Shown: positions 12,641 through 25,073, counted from the stretch's first letter. The stretch: 64,000 bases of DNA from Heterocephalus glaber (GCF_000247695.1 NW_004624800.1:10186971-10250970), one strand, 5' to 3'. The notes: a model not told the origin generated them from the letters alone. Made by a program: numbers and translations.

Positions 12641-14050
12641 GGCACCCGGAACCATCTTGTGAACACCAGCACTGGCCCCAGAACCATCCAGCACTGCCCC
12701 CGGAGCACACTGCACAAGTCCCGCAGTATCTGAATCCCCACTGCAGAGGTGCACAGGAGGGGATAAAGGTTATGGTTATAAGCTCCAGAAGATAGAGCAG
12801 AAGTGAACAACAGTGAGAGGGTCTCTCTGAGGCTCCTCAATGAAAACTGAAGCCCACTGGGAAAGTGAAAAAAATCTCTGCAATAAAGGCACACTGGACC
12901 TCCGTGGTTGGTAAGTTGGTGGGATCAGCACCGCCCATAGAAACCCAGACTTACTTCGGGGGAAGGACAGCTGGAACCTGCAGTAGAACCTTGCAGAGTT
13001 CCATCCTGCAGAAGGTCAGGGACCTCAACCTGGGCCTTGCAGACAGAAATCAGCCTGAATCTCAGTAGGCTACAGCTGGCTTGCTGAGACTAATCAGCTT
13101 AGATCCACACACTGCTGGCAACATTGTCTACCAGGACAGCAGAGATATACCCTGAGGGAGACCCCTTTTTTTAAACATGTATTTTTTTTCTTTACTTTTT
13201 CCCTCTCTCTCCCTTCTTGTTCTGCATTTCTCTCCCTCTTTGTTCCTATTCCTGTCCTATTTCCGATTGTTTTTCTTTCCTTCTCTTGACTGTCATTATT
13301 CTAATCAGAAGGTGAATACAGTTTCTAGCTTACCTACTGCTGTTAGTTTGTTATGCTCTTGTGTTTGTTCTTTCATTCTGTCTTTTCCTCTTGTCTTCAA
13401 CAGCTTCCCAAAATTTGTGTGATCTTCCTGTGTCCTCTAGCCTCAATTCTAACCATTTCCTTTCCTTCTATCTCTCTATCCCTCCCTCCCCAAACTCCTT
13501 CTAAATCCTTATCCAGAAGGATAAATTTGCTATATTGAAGGGTTTATTTACTACAAACATATTTTGGGCTGGTCCTTGATTTTTGTCTAGCTCACTTGGT
13601 TAAAAGTGACAGATTAATTACTACCACAAATTGTCATTTCTAAGCTGTGTTTGATGCTATTGTTCATGCTGATTGTGTCAATTGGGCTAAGATATCATGA
13701 CTGATCCAATCAGTTGTCCTCTGTGGTATACTGAAAGTAGGATTGCCTAAGAGTCTTCAGAGATTCAAAGCCTAAAGACAAGCTATATGTGGAAGACAAC
13801 TCTAAGAAGCAATCATTCCATAAGGGTTCTAAATACAAGCAATAAAGATACTCATAATAAGCAATATTGAAGTATCCGCCCAGGTATTGAACCAAAAAAC
13901 AGCACCAACAACAACAAAAAAAATGGAAATGAGAAGACACCTAAACAAGGTGTGAATCTAGGCTTCCAGCTCAACACAGGCAAATTCTGGGGGCAACGAA
14001 CTGGAAAGATCTGATAATAAACACCCTGAACTGATAGCACAAGAAGTAAC
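12641..14050 (+). promoter_or_regulatory. L1 5' UTR (promoter region)
   Basis: By position and known L1 biology this carries the internal Pol II promoter of the L1. The first 500 bp are GC-richer (ACCATCTTGTGAACACCAGC) and match, in inverted orientation, 34110-34640 in the second long L1. The second part (13170-13540) is a long pyrimidine tract of T/C-rich sequence. Short frames here (for example 12865-13068) are shared between the two L1 copies only because the UTR sequence is shared. No experimental promoter evidence is available from sequence alone. Confidence 0.7.
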
Positions 14051-14953
14051 AAACAGATGAATGAGGCTCTAGAAAAATTCAAAACAAATAATTTCCCAGA
14101 TAACTACAGAGATGATGAGCAGAATGAAAGACATGAATGGAGACTCTAGAATAGAAACATAAAAAAATAGATGAGCTCAGGACCATAATGGAAGCCATGA
14201 ATACCCAGCATGGGAAAGATATGGAATCCATGAAACAGGTTCAGACAGATATCCAGGAGATTAAAAATTCCATTGAAAGTATTCACAGCAGAATGAGTGA
14301 ATGTGAAGACAGAATATCATATATAGAAGACAGAATTGTAGTTAGTGACCTTGAAAACAGAGATTTCTTAAAGATTGTAAGGGACCATGAGAAATCAACC
14401 CAGCAGCTGCTAGATGATGCAAAGAAGAATAACATAAGACCGATAGGAGTCCATGAAAAAGCAGAAGAAAGTACAAATGATAGTAAAAAACTGTTCAGAG
14501 ACATAACTGCAGAAACCATCCTAAACAGAGGGAAAGAATTAGGCATACAGATAAGTGAGGCATATAGGACTCCAACTAGCCATGATCAAAAAGTCTACAC
14601 CTAGACATATAATAATCAAGATCCCAGAAACCCAATAAAAGAACAAAATCCTACAAGCAGTTAGAGAAAAGAAACAAATCACATACAAAGGAAAGCCCAT
14701 CAGAATCACAGCAGACTTTTCAACACAAAACCTAAAGTCAAGAAGAGCCTGGAGAGAAATATTTCAAGCCCTAAAAGAAAATAACCTCCAATGTAGACTG
14801 ACGTATCCTGCAAAATTATCTTTCAAAATCAATGGGGAAATTAGATACTTCCACGACAAAAAACACCTGAGAAACTTCATGAATACCAAACCAGCACTGA
14901 AAACAATTCTAAACAATATTCTAGAAAAAGACAATGGGGTCACAATTCCATGA
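14050..14953 (+). pseudogene. L1 ORF1 (RNA-binding protein), disrupted
   Basis: ORF1 encodes the L1 RNA-binding chaperone (coiled coil, RRM, C-terminal domain). The N-terminal part appears from about 14056 in one frame and runs into a stop near 14150. The main readable piece is 14188-14604 (138 codons): a coiled-coil region with repeated E/K/I heptad-like residues (QTDIQEIKNSIESIHSRMSE), followed by the start of the RRM (KNNIRPIGVHE). After a frameshift near 14580 and a stop near 14636 the C-terminal domain continues in another frame to a stop at 14951-14953 (visible residues include REIFQALKENNLQCRLTYPA). It is therefore nearly full length in DNA but not translatable as one protein. Confidence 0.85.
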
Positions 14954-15054
14954 GGCACAACAGAGTGAAGCCATCAGGTAAGGCAAGAAATTAAAGGGAT
15001 AGGGGGAAAAATGAAAAATAAAAGATCCAACAACAGTAAAACATCATGACATGG

Positions 15055-18000
15055 ATGAGTCAATATCTATCAGTCATAACCATCAATGTTAATGGCTTCA
15101 ATTCACCAATCAAAAGAAATAAACTGGCAGAATGGAATAAGAAGCAAAATTCAACAATATGGTGTATACAAGAAACACACCTAACTCAAAAAGAAATTCA
15201 TAGACTGAAAGTAAAAGGATAGAAATCAAGTCTCCATGTGACGGGAACCCAGAAGAAAGCAGAGGTAGCTATTTTATTTGCGGACAAGGCAGGTTTCAAA
15301 ACAAAACTAATTAAGAGAGAAAAAGAAGTCACTACATCCTTGTAAAAGGTACAATGCAACAGGAAGTGAAGACAATCATAAATATATATGCACCAAATAC
15401 TAGTGCTCTCAGCTATTTAAACCAAATATTAATGGACATGAAAAACCAAATAAGCACTAGTAAATTGTAGTGGGGGCCCTCAATACCCACTGTCACAAAG
15501 AGATAGATCAACTAGACAAAAAATCAACAATAAAATACTAGAACTGAACCAAACTTTTGAACAAATGAATGTAGTAGACATCTCCAGTAGAGTGTTCCAC
15601 ACCACAAAATCAGAATGCACATTCTTTTCCACTGAACATGGGTAATTCTCCAAAATAGACCACATGCTAGCTCATACGACATGTTTAAGTAAATGCAGAG
15701 GAATTGAGGTTGTCCCCTGTATATTATCAGACCATAATTCAATTAAACTGGAGTTCAATAGCATAAGAAACTGCAAGAACTTCACAAATACATGGAAATT
15801 GAAAAGCACTCCTGAATGACCAATGAGTCACAAAGGAATTAAAGAAGAAATAAGTCAGTTTCCACAATTAAATGATAATACCAACACAACAGGAACCTGT
15901 GGGACACAACGAAAGTAGAGCTATGAGGGAAATTCATAGCAGTAAATGTCCATAATAGGAATATAGAGTCAGCTTAAATGAACAATCTAATGCTGAGCCA
16001 CAAGCTCATAGAAAAAGAAGAGCAAGACAAACCCAAAGCTTGTACAAGGGAGGAAATTATAAAGATCATAGCAGAAATCAATGTAATGGAGAATAACAGA
16101 ATGATACAAAAAAATCAATGAATCATAGAGTTCGTTCTTCAAAAGAATAAATGAAATTGAAAAATCCTTAGCAAAATTTATCAAAAAAAGGAATGAAAAA
16201 GACTCAAATCCATGTAATTAGGAATGAAAGGAGTGAAATCACAACAAATCCAGCAGAAATCCAGGGGATCACCAATACCTACTTCGAGAACCTATACTCC
16301 AATAAAATGGAAAACACAGATAAAACAGACAGATTCCAACATACATATGGGTTACCAAAGCTGAATGAAGATACAAAAATTCTAAACACTCCAATTACAA
16401 TCAGTGAAACTGAAAATGTGATTAAAAATTTACCAACAAAGAAAAGCCCAGGTCCTGATGGCTTCACTGCTGAATTCTACAAGACATTTAAGGAAGAGCT
16501 AATGCCACTACTTCTCAAACTCTTTAAGGAAATTGAAAGAGAAGCAATTCTCCCAAACTCATTCCTGGAAGCAAGCATTACTCTGATCCCGAAAGCAGAG
16601 AAAGACCCAACCATAAAAGAGAGCTACAGGCCAATTTCTCTAATGAACAAGGATGCAAAAATCCTCAATAAAATACTGGCAAACAGAATAGAGAGGATCA
16701 TCAAGAAGATCATACACCCTGACCAAGTAGGATTCATCCCAGGGATGCAAGGATGGTGCAACATATGTAAATCAATAAATGTAATACATTATATTAACAG
16801 ACTTGAGGACAAAAAACATATGATCATCTCAATAGATGCAGAAAAAGCATTTGACAAAATCCAAAACTCATTCATGATAAAAACCCTACAGAAAATTGGA
16901 CTAGATGGTCTTTATCTCAACCTGATTAAGGCTATCTATGAAAAACCAACAGCCAACATCATATTAAATGGTCAAAAATTGAAAGTTTTCATGCTAAAAT
17001 CAGGAACAAGACAAGGATGTCCACTATCACCACTCCTGTTCAATACAGTTTTGGAAACATTAGCCATAGCAATTAGACAAGAGAAAGAAATAAAGGGAAT
17101 AAAGATAGGAAAGGAAGAAGTTAAACTGTCATTATTTACTGATGCCATGACACTCTACATAGAAGACCCAAAAATCTCTGCTAAAAAACTTCTAGATTTA
17201 ATTGACAGATTCAGTAGAGTAGCTGGATACAAGGTCAACACTCAAAAATCAATAACCTTCTTATACACAAATAACAGACTCACTGAGAGGGAAATTGGGG
17301 AAACAATTCCTTTCACAATAGCATCCAAAAAAGTGAAATATCTAGGAATCAATCTAATGAAGGAAGTAAAAGACCTCTACTTTAAAAACTACAACACTCA
17401 GCAAAAAGAGATTGAAGAGGATATTAGAAAATGAAAAGACATCCCTTGCTCCTGGGTAGGAAGAACCAATACAGTAAAAATAGCCATACTTCCAAAACTG
17501 CTGCATAGATTCAATGCAATCCCGATTGAAATCTCAGCAGTATATTTCACAGAACTAGTGAAAACAATCCAAAAATTCATTTGGAATCAGAAGAGACCTA
17601 GAGTAACAAAAGCAAATCTAGGCAACAAAAACATAACAGGTGGTATCACAATCCCCAACATGAACCCATACTACAAAGCCACTGTGATAAAAACAGCATG
17701 GTACTGGCAAAGAAACAGACCTGAGGATTAGTGGAATAGATTAGAAGATGCAGAAACAGCTCCAGACATACTCAGCCACCTGATCTTTGATAAAGGAGCC
17801 AACCACCCTCACTGAAGGAAAGATCGCCTCTATAATAAATGGTACTAGAAAAACTGGATTTCAGCCTGCCACAGATTAAAACTAGACTAATATCTTTCAG
17901 CTTTCACTGAACTAAAATCAAAATGCATGAAAGATGTAATTTTAAAACAGAAACACTAAACTTGCTTGAAGATAAGTTAGATAGAATTCTTGAAGACATT

Positions 18001-18832
18001 GGCATAGGAAAAGACTTGATGAACAAAACCTCAGTAGCATGGGAACTAGCTCTAACAACTGGAATCTCAGCCTATTAAAAAGCTTCTGCTCTGCAAGAGA
18101 AACGACTAACAGAGATAAGAGACAACCTACACTGTGGTTAAAAAAAAATGTTACTAGCTGTTCCTCAGACAAAGGACTACTATCTAGAATAAATAAAGAA
18201 CTTTAAAAAAATCAGACCCCCAAATTTAAAGACCCAATCCAAAAATGGGCACCTGAAATGAACAGACATTACTCAGACAAAGAGGTAAAAGCAACAAATA
18301 AACATATGAAAAAATGTTCAACATCACTGATCATTCAAGAGATCCAAATGAAAACAAAACTGAGATTCCATGTCACTCCAGAAAGAATGGCTACTACCGA
18401 GAAATCAACTAATACCAAATGCTGGTAGGGCTGTGGGGAAAGAGGAACCCTGCTCCACTGTTGGTGGGAGTGTAGACTGGTGCAATCACTGTGGTGATCA
18501 ATATGGAGATACTTCAAAAACTAGGATTAGAGATCCCATTTGATCCAGCTATTCCCCTACTGGATATCTTCCCAGAAGAATTAAAAGTGTCATACCACAG
18601 TGATATATACAGACCCATTTTTATAGTGGTACAGTTTGTAATAGCTAAAACTTGGAAACAGCCCAATTGGGCATCAACTGGAGACTGGATAAAGAGGATG
18701 TGGTTTTTTAATAAAATGGAGTACTACTCAGCCATAAAAAATGAGAAACTAGAGACATTCATAGCTAAATGGATGCACATTGAGGCGATACTCTTAAGTG
18801 AAATAAATAGGACAGATATGTGTAAATACTGA
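15055..18832 (+). pseudogene. L1 ORF2 (endonuclease-reverse transcriptase), disrupted
   Basis: ORF2 starts at ATG 15055 (MSQYLSVITINVNGFNSPIK, the usual apurinic-endonuclease start with the N of ITINVNG) and ends with the stop at 18830-18832 after ...NRTDMCKY. The endonuclease part (15055-about 15780) has several stops and frameshifts. The reverse transcriptase is the longest open part, 16193-17434 (413 codons), with [35 protein letters not shown] and KVKYLGINL. The catalytic FADD-type box reads FTDAM, so one of the two essential aspartates is lost. A stop after 17434, more breaks up to 18490, and then an open C-terminal stretch at 18491-18832 follow. It shares about the same C-terminus with the L1s at 21.6 and 31.2 kb. 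Confidence 0.9.
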
Positions 18833-19165
18833 ATAGTTTCTCTGGTGTGAGAAACTGAAAGTGTAAATCAGAATCAAAATATATAATAGATAATGTGAAA
18901 GAGAAAGAAAAGCTCTAAAGGGGAAAGGGAAGTGGGAGTGGTAGAGGAAAGGAAAGGAAAGAAGGGAAAGGAAAAATGTGAGAAAAGGAAAAAATGGAAA
19001 CAAAGTCTTTGTAAAAAGGGTGGGGTGGAGGGATTGAAGGGAAGGCAGGGGAATGGGGAAAAAATAAGAACCAAGATACATCACGTAAAGGTCCAAATTC
19101 CCAATGATGAATGTCATCACATTGTACACCTAAAATTTACCAATTAACTTAATGAAGAACAAAAC
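18833..19165 (+). repeat. L1 3' UTR with homopurine tract
   Basis: After the ORF2 stop come a short palindromic part (TAGTTTCTCTGGTGTGAGAAACTGAAAG), a 100-bp almost pure G/A tract (about 18897-19075), the AACAAAGTCTTTGTAAAAAG block and the ACCAATTAAC end. Long homopurine tracts are known in mammalian L1 3' UTRs and can form non-B structures such as triplex or G-quadruplex. The same design is seen in at least seven L1 tails in this window. Confidence 0.8.
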
Positions 19166-19189
19166 AAAAATAAAATTCAAGCCAAAGAA

Positions 19190-20100
19190 TATGTTAAATA
19201 TCATTACAGAAGTATTGAGAAATTGAAGACTAGTAAAGAGATTACTGAAACTGAAGAAAGTATATGTTTAAAGAATTTAACTATTTCAAACATGACAAAC
19301 TATAAGTCATTTGGCTCAATTTCTTTACTTCAAAGTGCACAATTTGAAGCTTATAGGCTAGAAGTGCTATGCACAAAGATAAATAATAGTTATTGGTTGA
19401 GCTGGATTGCTTAATGACCAGTTCAGTGTCCCAAAACTAAGAAAGGACATAACCAGAACTTTGGAGAATATCTTCAGTAGCTCATTTAGCATTTTAATCC
19501 ATATTGCTAAAATTCAAGCTTCATTTGGGTGGCTGATCTAATGTACACCCCCTCTAAATTAGCTCAATGGAACTGAATTCACTCACACTCTGTTTCAGTC
19601 ATCCTTTGCCATGATTATTCAGTTGACCTTGCCATCACTCAAAACTTCTTCAAAATATGTGTTTCTACATCCAACCCTATGATCACAACTTCCAATCTTT
19701 TCAGAGTGCAAACCCTCTTTTCCTCACTTTATGCGCTCTTAGAGATCATGGGCACTTCTAGATTATCAATTCCCTCCTTTATTTTCTCAGTCAGTGCATC
19801 CCCAGGGTTTTCCCTTCTTTCCTGTTTGACCTCTACAGTATTCCATGAAGCTCTATGGATCATTATTTTTTCCACTAAATCTCAACTCCTTCTAACTAAA
19901 TCTTTTGACAGTACTAAAAACTAACAAGAGACTGCCAAAAATTGAGTCATTCCAGGAAATTTTGACCCTGATTCTGCTATTCAGATGCTGTCCTGGATTA
20001 AAAACTGAATACTCTGCAGATCAGTTCATTCAAATATTTGGAATGCAACCAAAGTGGAGAGATAACAAGAGACTTGGAGAAAATGAACCACAAGCCCTCC
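19190..20100. other. Unassigned sequence
   Basis: No gene recognised. The part 19430-19900 is pyrimidine-rich with blocks such as CAGTTGACCTTGCCATCACT and could be an ancient LINE relic, but the match is too weak to name. Confidence 0.35.
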
Positions 20101-20189
20101 ATACTGGTGTGGTTGGGTTTAGGTCCTGTTTTCTAAGGTATGGGTTTCGCTTTCCTAACCTAAGAAGAGGATCCCAGCCATAATCATTG

Positions 20190-20830
20190 AGAGTGAATGG
20201 GGCCCCATGGGAGAATGAAAAGCTTTCTCAGAGTAACACTGGCCCAGGAGAGGAGGGAAGTATAGGGAGTATCCCGCCAGAGAAAGCCCCACCTATGGGA
20301 TGGGCAGCTAGGGAACAAGAAGGAGGCTGACTCAAAGAGAGAGTCAGAAAAATTCAGGGAAGGACGCATTGATGACCAAGCCCAGTACACCTTGGGGCCC
20401 AGGGAGTGAAGGACTCATTAAATTGGTGGGATTTTCTTGCTCAGAAATAAGAAAGTGTCTTCCTTCTATTTAAAGTTACAATTAACGGTGCTTGCAAGAC
20501 TATGCCTGCTAATAGCCCAAGCTCTTAGAGCCCCAACCTAAGTCAAATTTTTCTGATCATAACCCCATAGGTTGATCTCCACTTGGTTGATGCATAGTCA
20601 CTTGTGGGTATTAAAAACCCATAAATAAAAATGTCCCTTTGGTGACCCTTTTCAGACCCCCTCCCAGGTTTCTTTGCTGGGGGGGGGTTACTTCTACTTT
20701 ACAATAAATGTTGCTTTGTACTCTTTCTCTACAATAAATGATTTTTGCTCAATCCTTCTTCTGACTGTCTACCTTGTAATTCTTTCTGGGTTTAGAGAAG
20801 AACTCACCAACCAGCTGGTAACAAACCTTA
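20190..20830 (+). mobile_element. Probable class I ERV LTR (approximate borders)
   Basis: The order of features suggests an LTR: a GC-richer U3-like region, an A/T box and polyadenylation region (ATTAAAAACCCATAAATAAA at about 20610), then CCCCTCCCAGGTTTCTTTGC, a G-run of eight or nine, and two copies of TCTACAATAAATG-type R/U5 sequence ending near CAGCTGGTAACAAACC. No internal viral region follows; instead an L1 lies immediately downstream, so it would be a solo LTR. Borders and family are uncertain. Confidence 0.5.
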
Positions 20831-20979
20831 CTGGCCCCTAAGATTTCACATGTCACTTACTTGCACAACACATACTCATCTTTCTCTTTTGCATCCTCAG
20901 AGAAGTATCAAGTTTTCTATATCACAATCACCTCAACAGCCAACCCTTTTATTTCCCTTGCCTAAAACTATCTCTCCTT

Positions 20980-22204
20980 CTTTTTAAATTAATTTTATTG
21001 GTACACTTTAGGTGTACAATATAATGACATGCATCATTAGAAATTTGCACCTTTACATAATCCATCTTGGTTCTTATTTTTTCCCCATTCCCCTGCCTCC
21101 CTTCAACCCCTCCATCCCTCCCTATCTACAAAGACTTTGTTTCCATTTTTTCTTTTTCTCATATTAATTCCATTCCCTTCTTTCCTTTCCCCTACCCCTC
21201 CCACTTCCCCTTCCCCTTTGAAGCTTTTCTTCTTATTTCACGTTATCTATTATACCTTTTAGTCCTTATTTACACTTTCAGTTTCTCACACTAGAGAAAC
21301 TATTCAGTATTTACACATGTGTGTCCTGTTTATTTCACTTAAGAGTATCTCCTCAATGGGCATCCATTTAGCTATAAATGTCTCTAGTTTCTCATTCTTT
21401 ATGGCTGAGTAATATTTTATTTTCTAAAAAAAAAAAAACATTTTCTTTATCCAGTCTCCAGTTGATGGGCAATTGGGCTGCTTCCAAGTTTTAGCTATTA
21501 CAAATTGTGCTGCTATGAACATGGTTGCACATATATCACTGTGGTATGATTCTTTTAATTCTTTGGGGAAGATACCCAGCAGGGGAATAGCTGGGTAAAA
21601 TGGGACTTCCAATCCTAGTCCTTTGAGGTATCTCCATACTGATTTCCACAGTGGTTGTACCAGTCTACACTCCCACCAACAGTAGACTAGGGTTCCTCAT
21701 TCCCCACAGCCCCACCAGCATTTGTTATTGGTGGATTTCATAATAGCAGCCATTCTTTCTGGGGTGAGGTGGAATCTCAGTGTTGTTTTCATTTGCATCT
21801 CTTGAATGACCAGTGATGTTGAACATTTTTTCGTATGTTTATTTGCTATTTCTACTTCTTTGTCTGAGAAATGTCTGTTCATTTCAGATGCCCATTTTCA
21901 GATTGGGTCTTTTAATTTGGGAGGTCTGACTTTTTAAAGTTCTTTATATATCCTAGATAGTAGACTTTTATCTGAGGGACAGCAGGTGAAGATTTTTTCC
22001 CACATTTCCCACATTCTTTACACTGCTGGTGGTTTCTCTTGCTGTGCAGAAGCTTTTTAATAAGAAGAGATCCCACTTGTTGATTGTTTGTGCTAATTCA
22101 CGGGCAACTGAGGTTTTGTTCATAAAATCTTTTCCTACACCCATGTCTTCAAGAGTTCTACCTAACCTCTCTTCCAGCCAGTTTAGTGTTTCTGTTTTAA
22201 TATG
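20980..22204 (-). mobile_element. 5'-truncated L1
   Basis: On the - strand this is the last 1.2 kb of an L1. It has ORF2 C-terminal sequence (21420-21885, with visible residues KTWKQPNCPSTGDWIKK and [20 protein letters not shown]), then the 3' UTR pyrimidine tract (as seen on the + strand) and an end TTTTATTGGTACACTTTAGG at the left border. Target duplication TCTCTCCTT is at 20971-20979 and 22205-22213. Truncation at the 5' side is the usual L1 result. The ORF2 frames are broken by stops. Confidence 0.9.
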
Positions 22205-22419
22205 TCTCTCCTTTTTGTAGGATAAAATGTTTTTCTATCTATAGAATATTAATTCCTCTGACCATGTCTGCATCATATCTCTTCTTGATACTTTGTAAAC
22301 CTCCAACTGTTATTTTTCTCTTCAGTTCCAAGGCAACAATGTATAGTATGTAGAAACATACCCAATATATGTCATCTTATAAATGAGATTATAATATCTT
22401 TTATATCCTTTTCTTAATT

Positions 22420-22790
22420 CTTTGCAGTTCTATATAATGAACACTATTTGGCCATAAAGAGTAATGAAGTATTGATACATGCTATAACATGGTTAAACAT
22501 TGAAAATATTAGATGAAATCTAAGAACCCAGACACAAAAGTTCATATACATGATTTTATTTATGTAAAATACAAAACAGGCAAATTCATACAGACAGGCT
22601 ATGATTGCCAGGGTTCCATGATGACTCCAAATGGGTATGGATTTTATTTAAGGGTCATAATAATGTTTTAGAATTCACAACTTTGTGAATATACTTGAAA
22701 CTGCTGAATGATGTAGTATAAAATTACAATGTTATAACACATCAATTACATTTCAATAAAGTTCTTACTTAGAAAAAGAATTGATGGAAC
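22420..22790 (+). mobile_element. Ancient L1M 3' end
   Basis: Blocks in order: ACACTATTTGGCCATAAAGA, GATACATGCTATAACATGG, a TATGATTGCCAGG-like block, TTGTGAATATACTTGAAACT and ATTACATTTCAATAAAG. This is the well-known end of mammalian-wide L1M elements (end of ORF2 and 3' UTR). Strong divergence agrees with great age. No frame remains. Confidence 0.8.
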
Positions 22791-24549
22791 TCTAAAGCAG
22801 TATCTTTGGACTGAGTAAATCGTCAATTATTGATTCCATCTTTAGTGGACAGGTTTGTTGTTTTTTTTTTACCAAATTATAGGTATCAAGAGAGCACATA
22901 TAATAGTGAATTTTCAGTAGAAAACATGACTAAAACAAATAATCAATAATGGCTTCATCAAATAATAATAAATAACCAATAAAATATAAAAAGTTCAAAA
23001 CCATTTCATTTTGTATATCAAAATCAGTTGACAAAATAAGTATCTCATATATAAACTGAATGTTGGGGAAACACTCTCATTAGTTTTCTGTATCATTTTT
23101 CTAGACAAAAATTAAAACAATTATTTTATATGTAATATAATTTTAAATGATAAGATCTAAGTAAAGTAAAATGTCTAAGTCCCCAGGATACTATATTGAA
23201 CTTCATGTAACCTAACAAATTTGTGAATCTAAATAAAAAGGTAAAGTTTCTGGATATGAAATGATAACTAACTCAAAGGAATAATCTTATATCTTATTAA
23301 CATCCAATTATTTATTTGAGAAACCTCTGAATGTGCAGTATATGTTAAGCACTGTACTGGATTTAGTAAATTATTAATGATGTTCCTGTAGTACATTGTT
23401 GATTTAAGATGAAAAATGAAACGTTCATATGTGCTTCCTTATAACTAAAGGAGATAGATTGTTATTTGTTCTTTTGAGCCTAGAAGATGAGGACCACTTG
23501 TGCAATAAAATGGACATCAACACTTCAAAAGAATATGACTGTGTTCAAGTGAATCAATTTTTCCTTTAAAAACTTGTTCCATATTTTACTCAAGTCCAAA
23601 CATCTTGAAAAATATTTTTTAAATTACAGTATTCTCAATTCTTCCAGTAGGTTGAAATGAAGTTACCTTTTTGATCAGTGAAGCTTATAAAGTATTCATT
23701 CTTATAACCTCTGTGTTCACCACTCTTCTGTTTCCCACACCTGTTCACTTGTTCAACACAGGGTTTAGAATAAAATTATTTTTATTTTACACTATTTTCC
23801 TCCCTCAAGCCTTTTTTTCAAACCTATACTTCTCAGTTCTATTCCACGGGCAAAGATTACATTTTCTTTTTGTCTAGGATATTGATAGAATAGCAGGGTC
23901 CCCAAGCCCAAGCTGATCAAATGTTCTATTTCTCTGCGTTAAGGCATATTTTCCTCAGGAGTGCCATAATCATGCTAGAGCCTGTAAAGAAGGCGATATT
24001 GTGATGTAGAAAAGAGACTCCCTTGGCCATCAAATTTTCATTCTGTGCCCAAAATTCCACCTATGGTTTTGACCATAAGAAACAGAATTTTAATACACAA
24101 GAAGTAATTGGATCTCATGGACTCACTGAGTGAGCGATAAAAACAAACAAGAATGATTTGTAAATTAAATGTGAATATATATATATATATATGAGAAGAA
24201 AGGTCTCGTAATCTCAGCTCATATTAGTCACCTTACTAAGACCTAACTCTCTTCTTAGCAAAGAAAAAAAAATTTAAAATTAAAATTTTAACCAGAGAAT
24301 AAAAACAAGGAAGAATAAAGGTAATGATTTTAATATAGCTTTCTGGTCATAAAAGTGAAATTTTGCTTCTGAGAAAGTCAGAACGATGAAATCCCATTAA
24401 CTTTCTTTCCCGGATAATTCCCGCATGTCATTCAAAGCTACACTGGCATATCGACTCCCACACCTTCCTTCGCCCGCCCCCTCCACCTCACAAGGTTCAT
24501 TTTCATAGCACCACGTTACAGTTCTGCATTCACTTGCCTGTTCCTATCC
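22791..24549. other. Unassigned AT-rich sequence with short (AT)n
   Basis: Nothing recognised apart from an (AT)n run at about 24175-24192. Around 23300-23390 a CAGTATATGTTAAGCACTG block vaguely recalls an ancient LINE end. Confidence 0.35.
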
Positions 24550-24645
24550 AAGCTATGAGGTCTCTGAAAGCAAGGACTGTATATCATTTCTGTATGTTCA
24601 AACACTGGCACAGTGACATCTGAACAAATATTAAATGAAGGGAAG
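24550..24645 (+). mobile_element. L2 3' end
   Basis: Blocks AGGTCTCTGAAAGCAAGGAC, then a GTATATCATTTCTGTATG-type middle and CACTGGCACAGTGACATCTG followed by ACAAATATTAAATGAAGGG fit the 3' end of the ancient LINE L2. A purine-rich simple repeat starts directly after it, as often seen at L2 tails. Confidence 0.65.
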
Positions 24646-24712
24646 AAGGAAGAGGAAAAAGGAAAGAAGGAAGAAAAGAAAAAGGGAAGGAGAGAAGGAA
24701 GGAAAGAAAGAA
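24646..24712 (+). repeat. Purine-rich simple repeat (GAAG/GAAA)n
   Basis: About 67 bp of almost pure purines (AGGAAGAGGAAAAAGGAAAG and similar), a likely microsatellite grown from the tail of the L2 next to it. Confidence 0.85.
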
Positions 24713-24716
24713 ACTA

Positions 24717-25073
24717 CAGTTGGTCATCCATAGTCACTGTTTCTGCATCAAGTGTCAACCAACCTCAGATCAAAAATATTCAAAAAAGTTAGTTATTGCT
24801 GACTTATACTATGTAATTAGACCTAGGATGGTTGGCTCTGTACTGAACAGGTGCAGACTTTATTTTCCCTAAATAAGACAGTAAAGCAACTACTTAGGTA
24901 GTATTTATATTTTATTCATATTATAAATAGCACAAATGATTGAAGATATACAGCAGCATGTGCATATGTTATGTGCAAATATTGCAGCATTTTATATGAA
25001 TATTCAGCATCAGTGGATTTTAGTGGCCACAGGGGTCAGAGAACCAATCTTGCATGACACAAAGTATCAACTA
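24717..25073. mobile_element. MER2-like Tigger (TcMar) DNA transposon
   Basis: A 357-bp element with terminal inverted repeats CAGTTGGTCATCCATAGTC (left) and, inverted, TAGTTGATACTTTGTGTC (right), flanked by TA on both sides (24715-24716 and 25074-25075), the target of mariner-type elements. Internal blocks (AAAATATTCAAAAAAG, CTGTACTGAACAGGTGCAGA, TGTGCATATGTTATGTGCAA, ATCAGTGGATTTTAGTGGCC) match the non-autonomous Tigger family MER2 as I know it. No transposase. Confidence 0.85.

Larger units (their letters stand above)
12641..19174 (+). mobile_element. Full-length, inactive L1 retrotransposon
   Basis: A 6.5-kb L1 with all parts in order: 5' UTR (12641-about 14050), ORF1 (about 14050-14953), a short spacer, ORF2 (15055-18832) and a purine-rich 3' UTR ending in TTTACCAATTAACTTAATG and an A-rich tail. 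A near-repeat flanks it, AATCAACCCAAAGA (12627-12640) and ATTCAAGCCAAAGA (19175-19188), 12 of 14 identical, and is taken as an aged target-site duplication. This fixes the borders and shows that the element inserted at full length. Stops and frameshifts in both ORFs make it dead. It is similar in sequence to the other young L1s in the window and is the best reference copy for them. Confidence 0.92.

Noticed and set aside
12865..13068. Shared small protein between 12.9 kb and 34.4 kb (similar 60-115 codon frames)
   Set aside because: Similarity follows from the shared L1 5' UTR; both strands of it are open in both copies, and no coding signature is visible.
16193..17434. 413-codon open frame as a host gene
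   Set aside because: It is the reverse transcriptase part of L1 ORF2, with a damaged catalytic box, and lies in a complete L1 structure.
18874..19129. Proline/phenylalanine/serine-rich frames opposite the L1 tail (also at 21.1, 30.4, 38.0, 45.0 and 48.3 kb)
   Set aside because: They recur because each is the antisense translation of the same L1 3' UTR purine tract.
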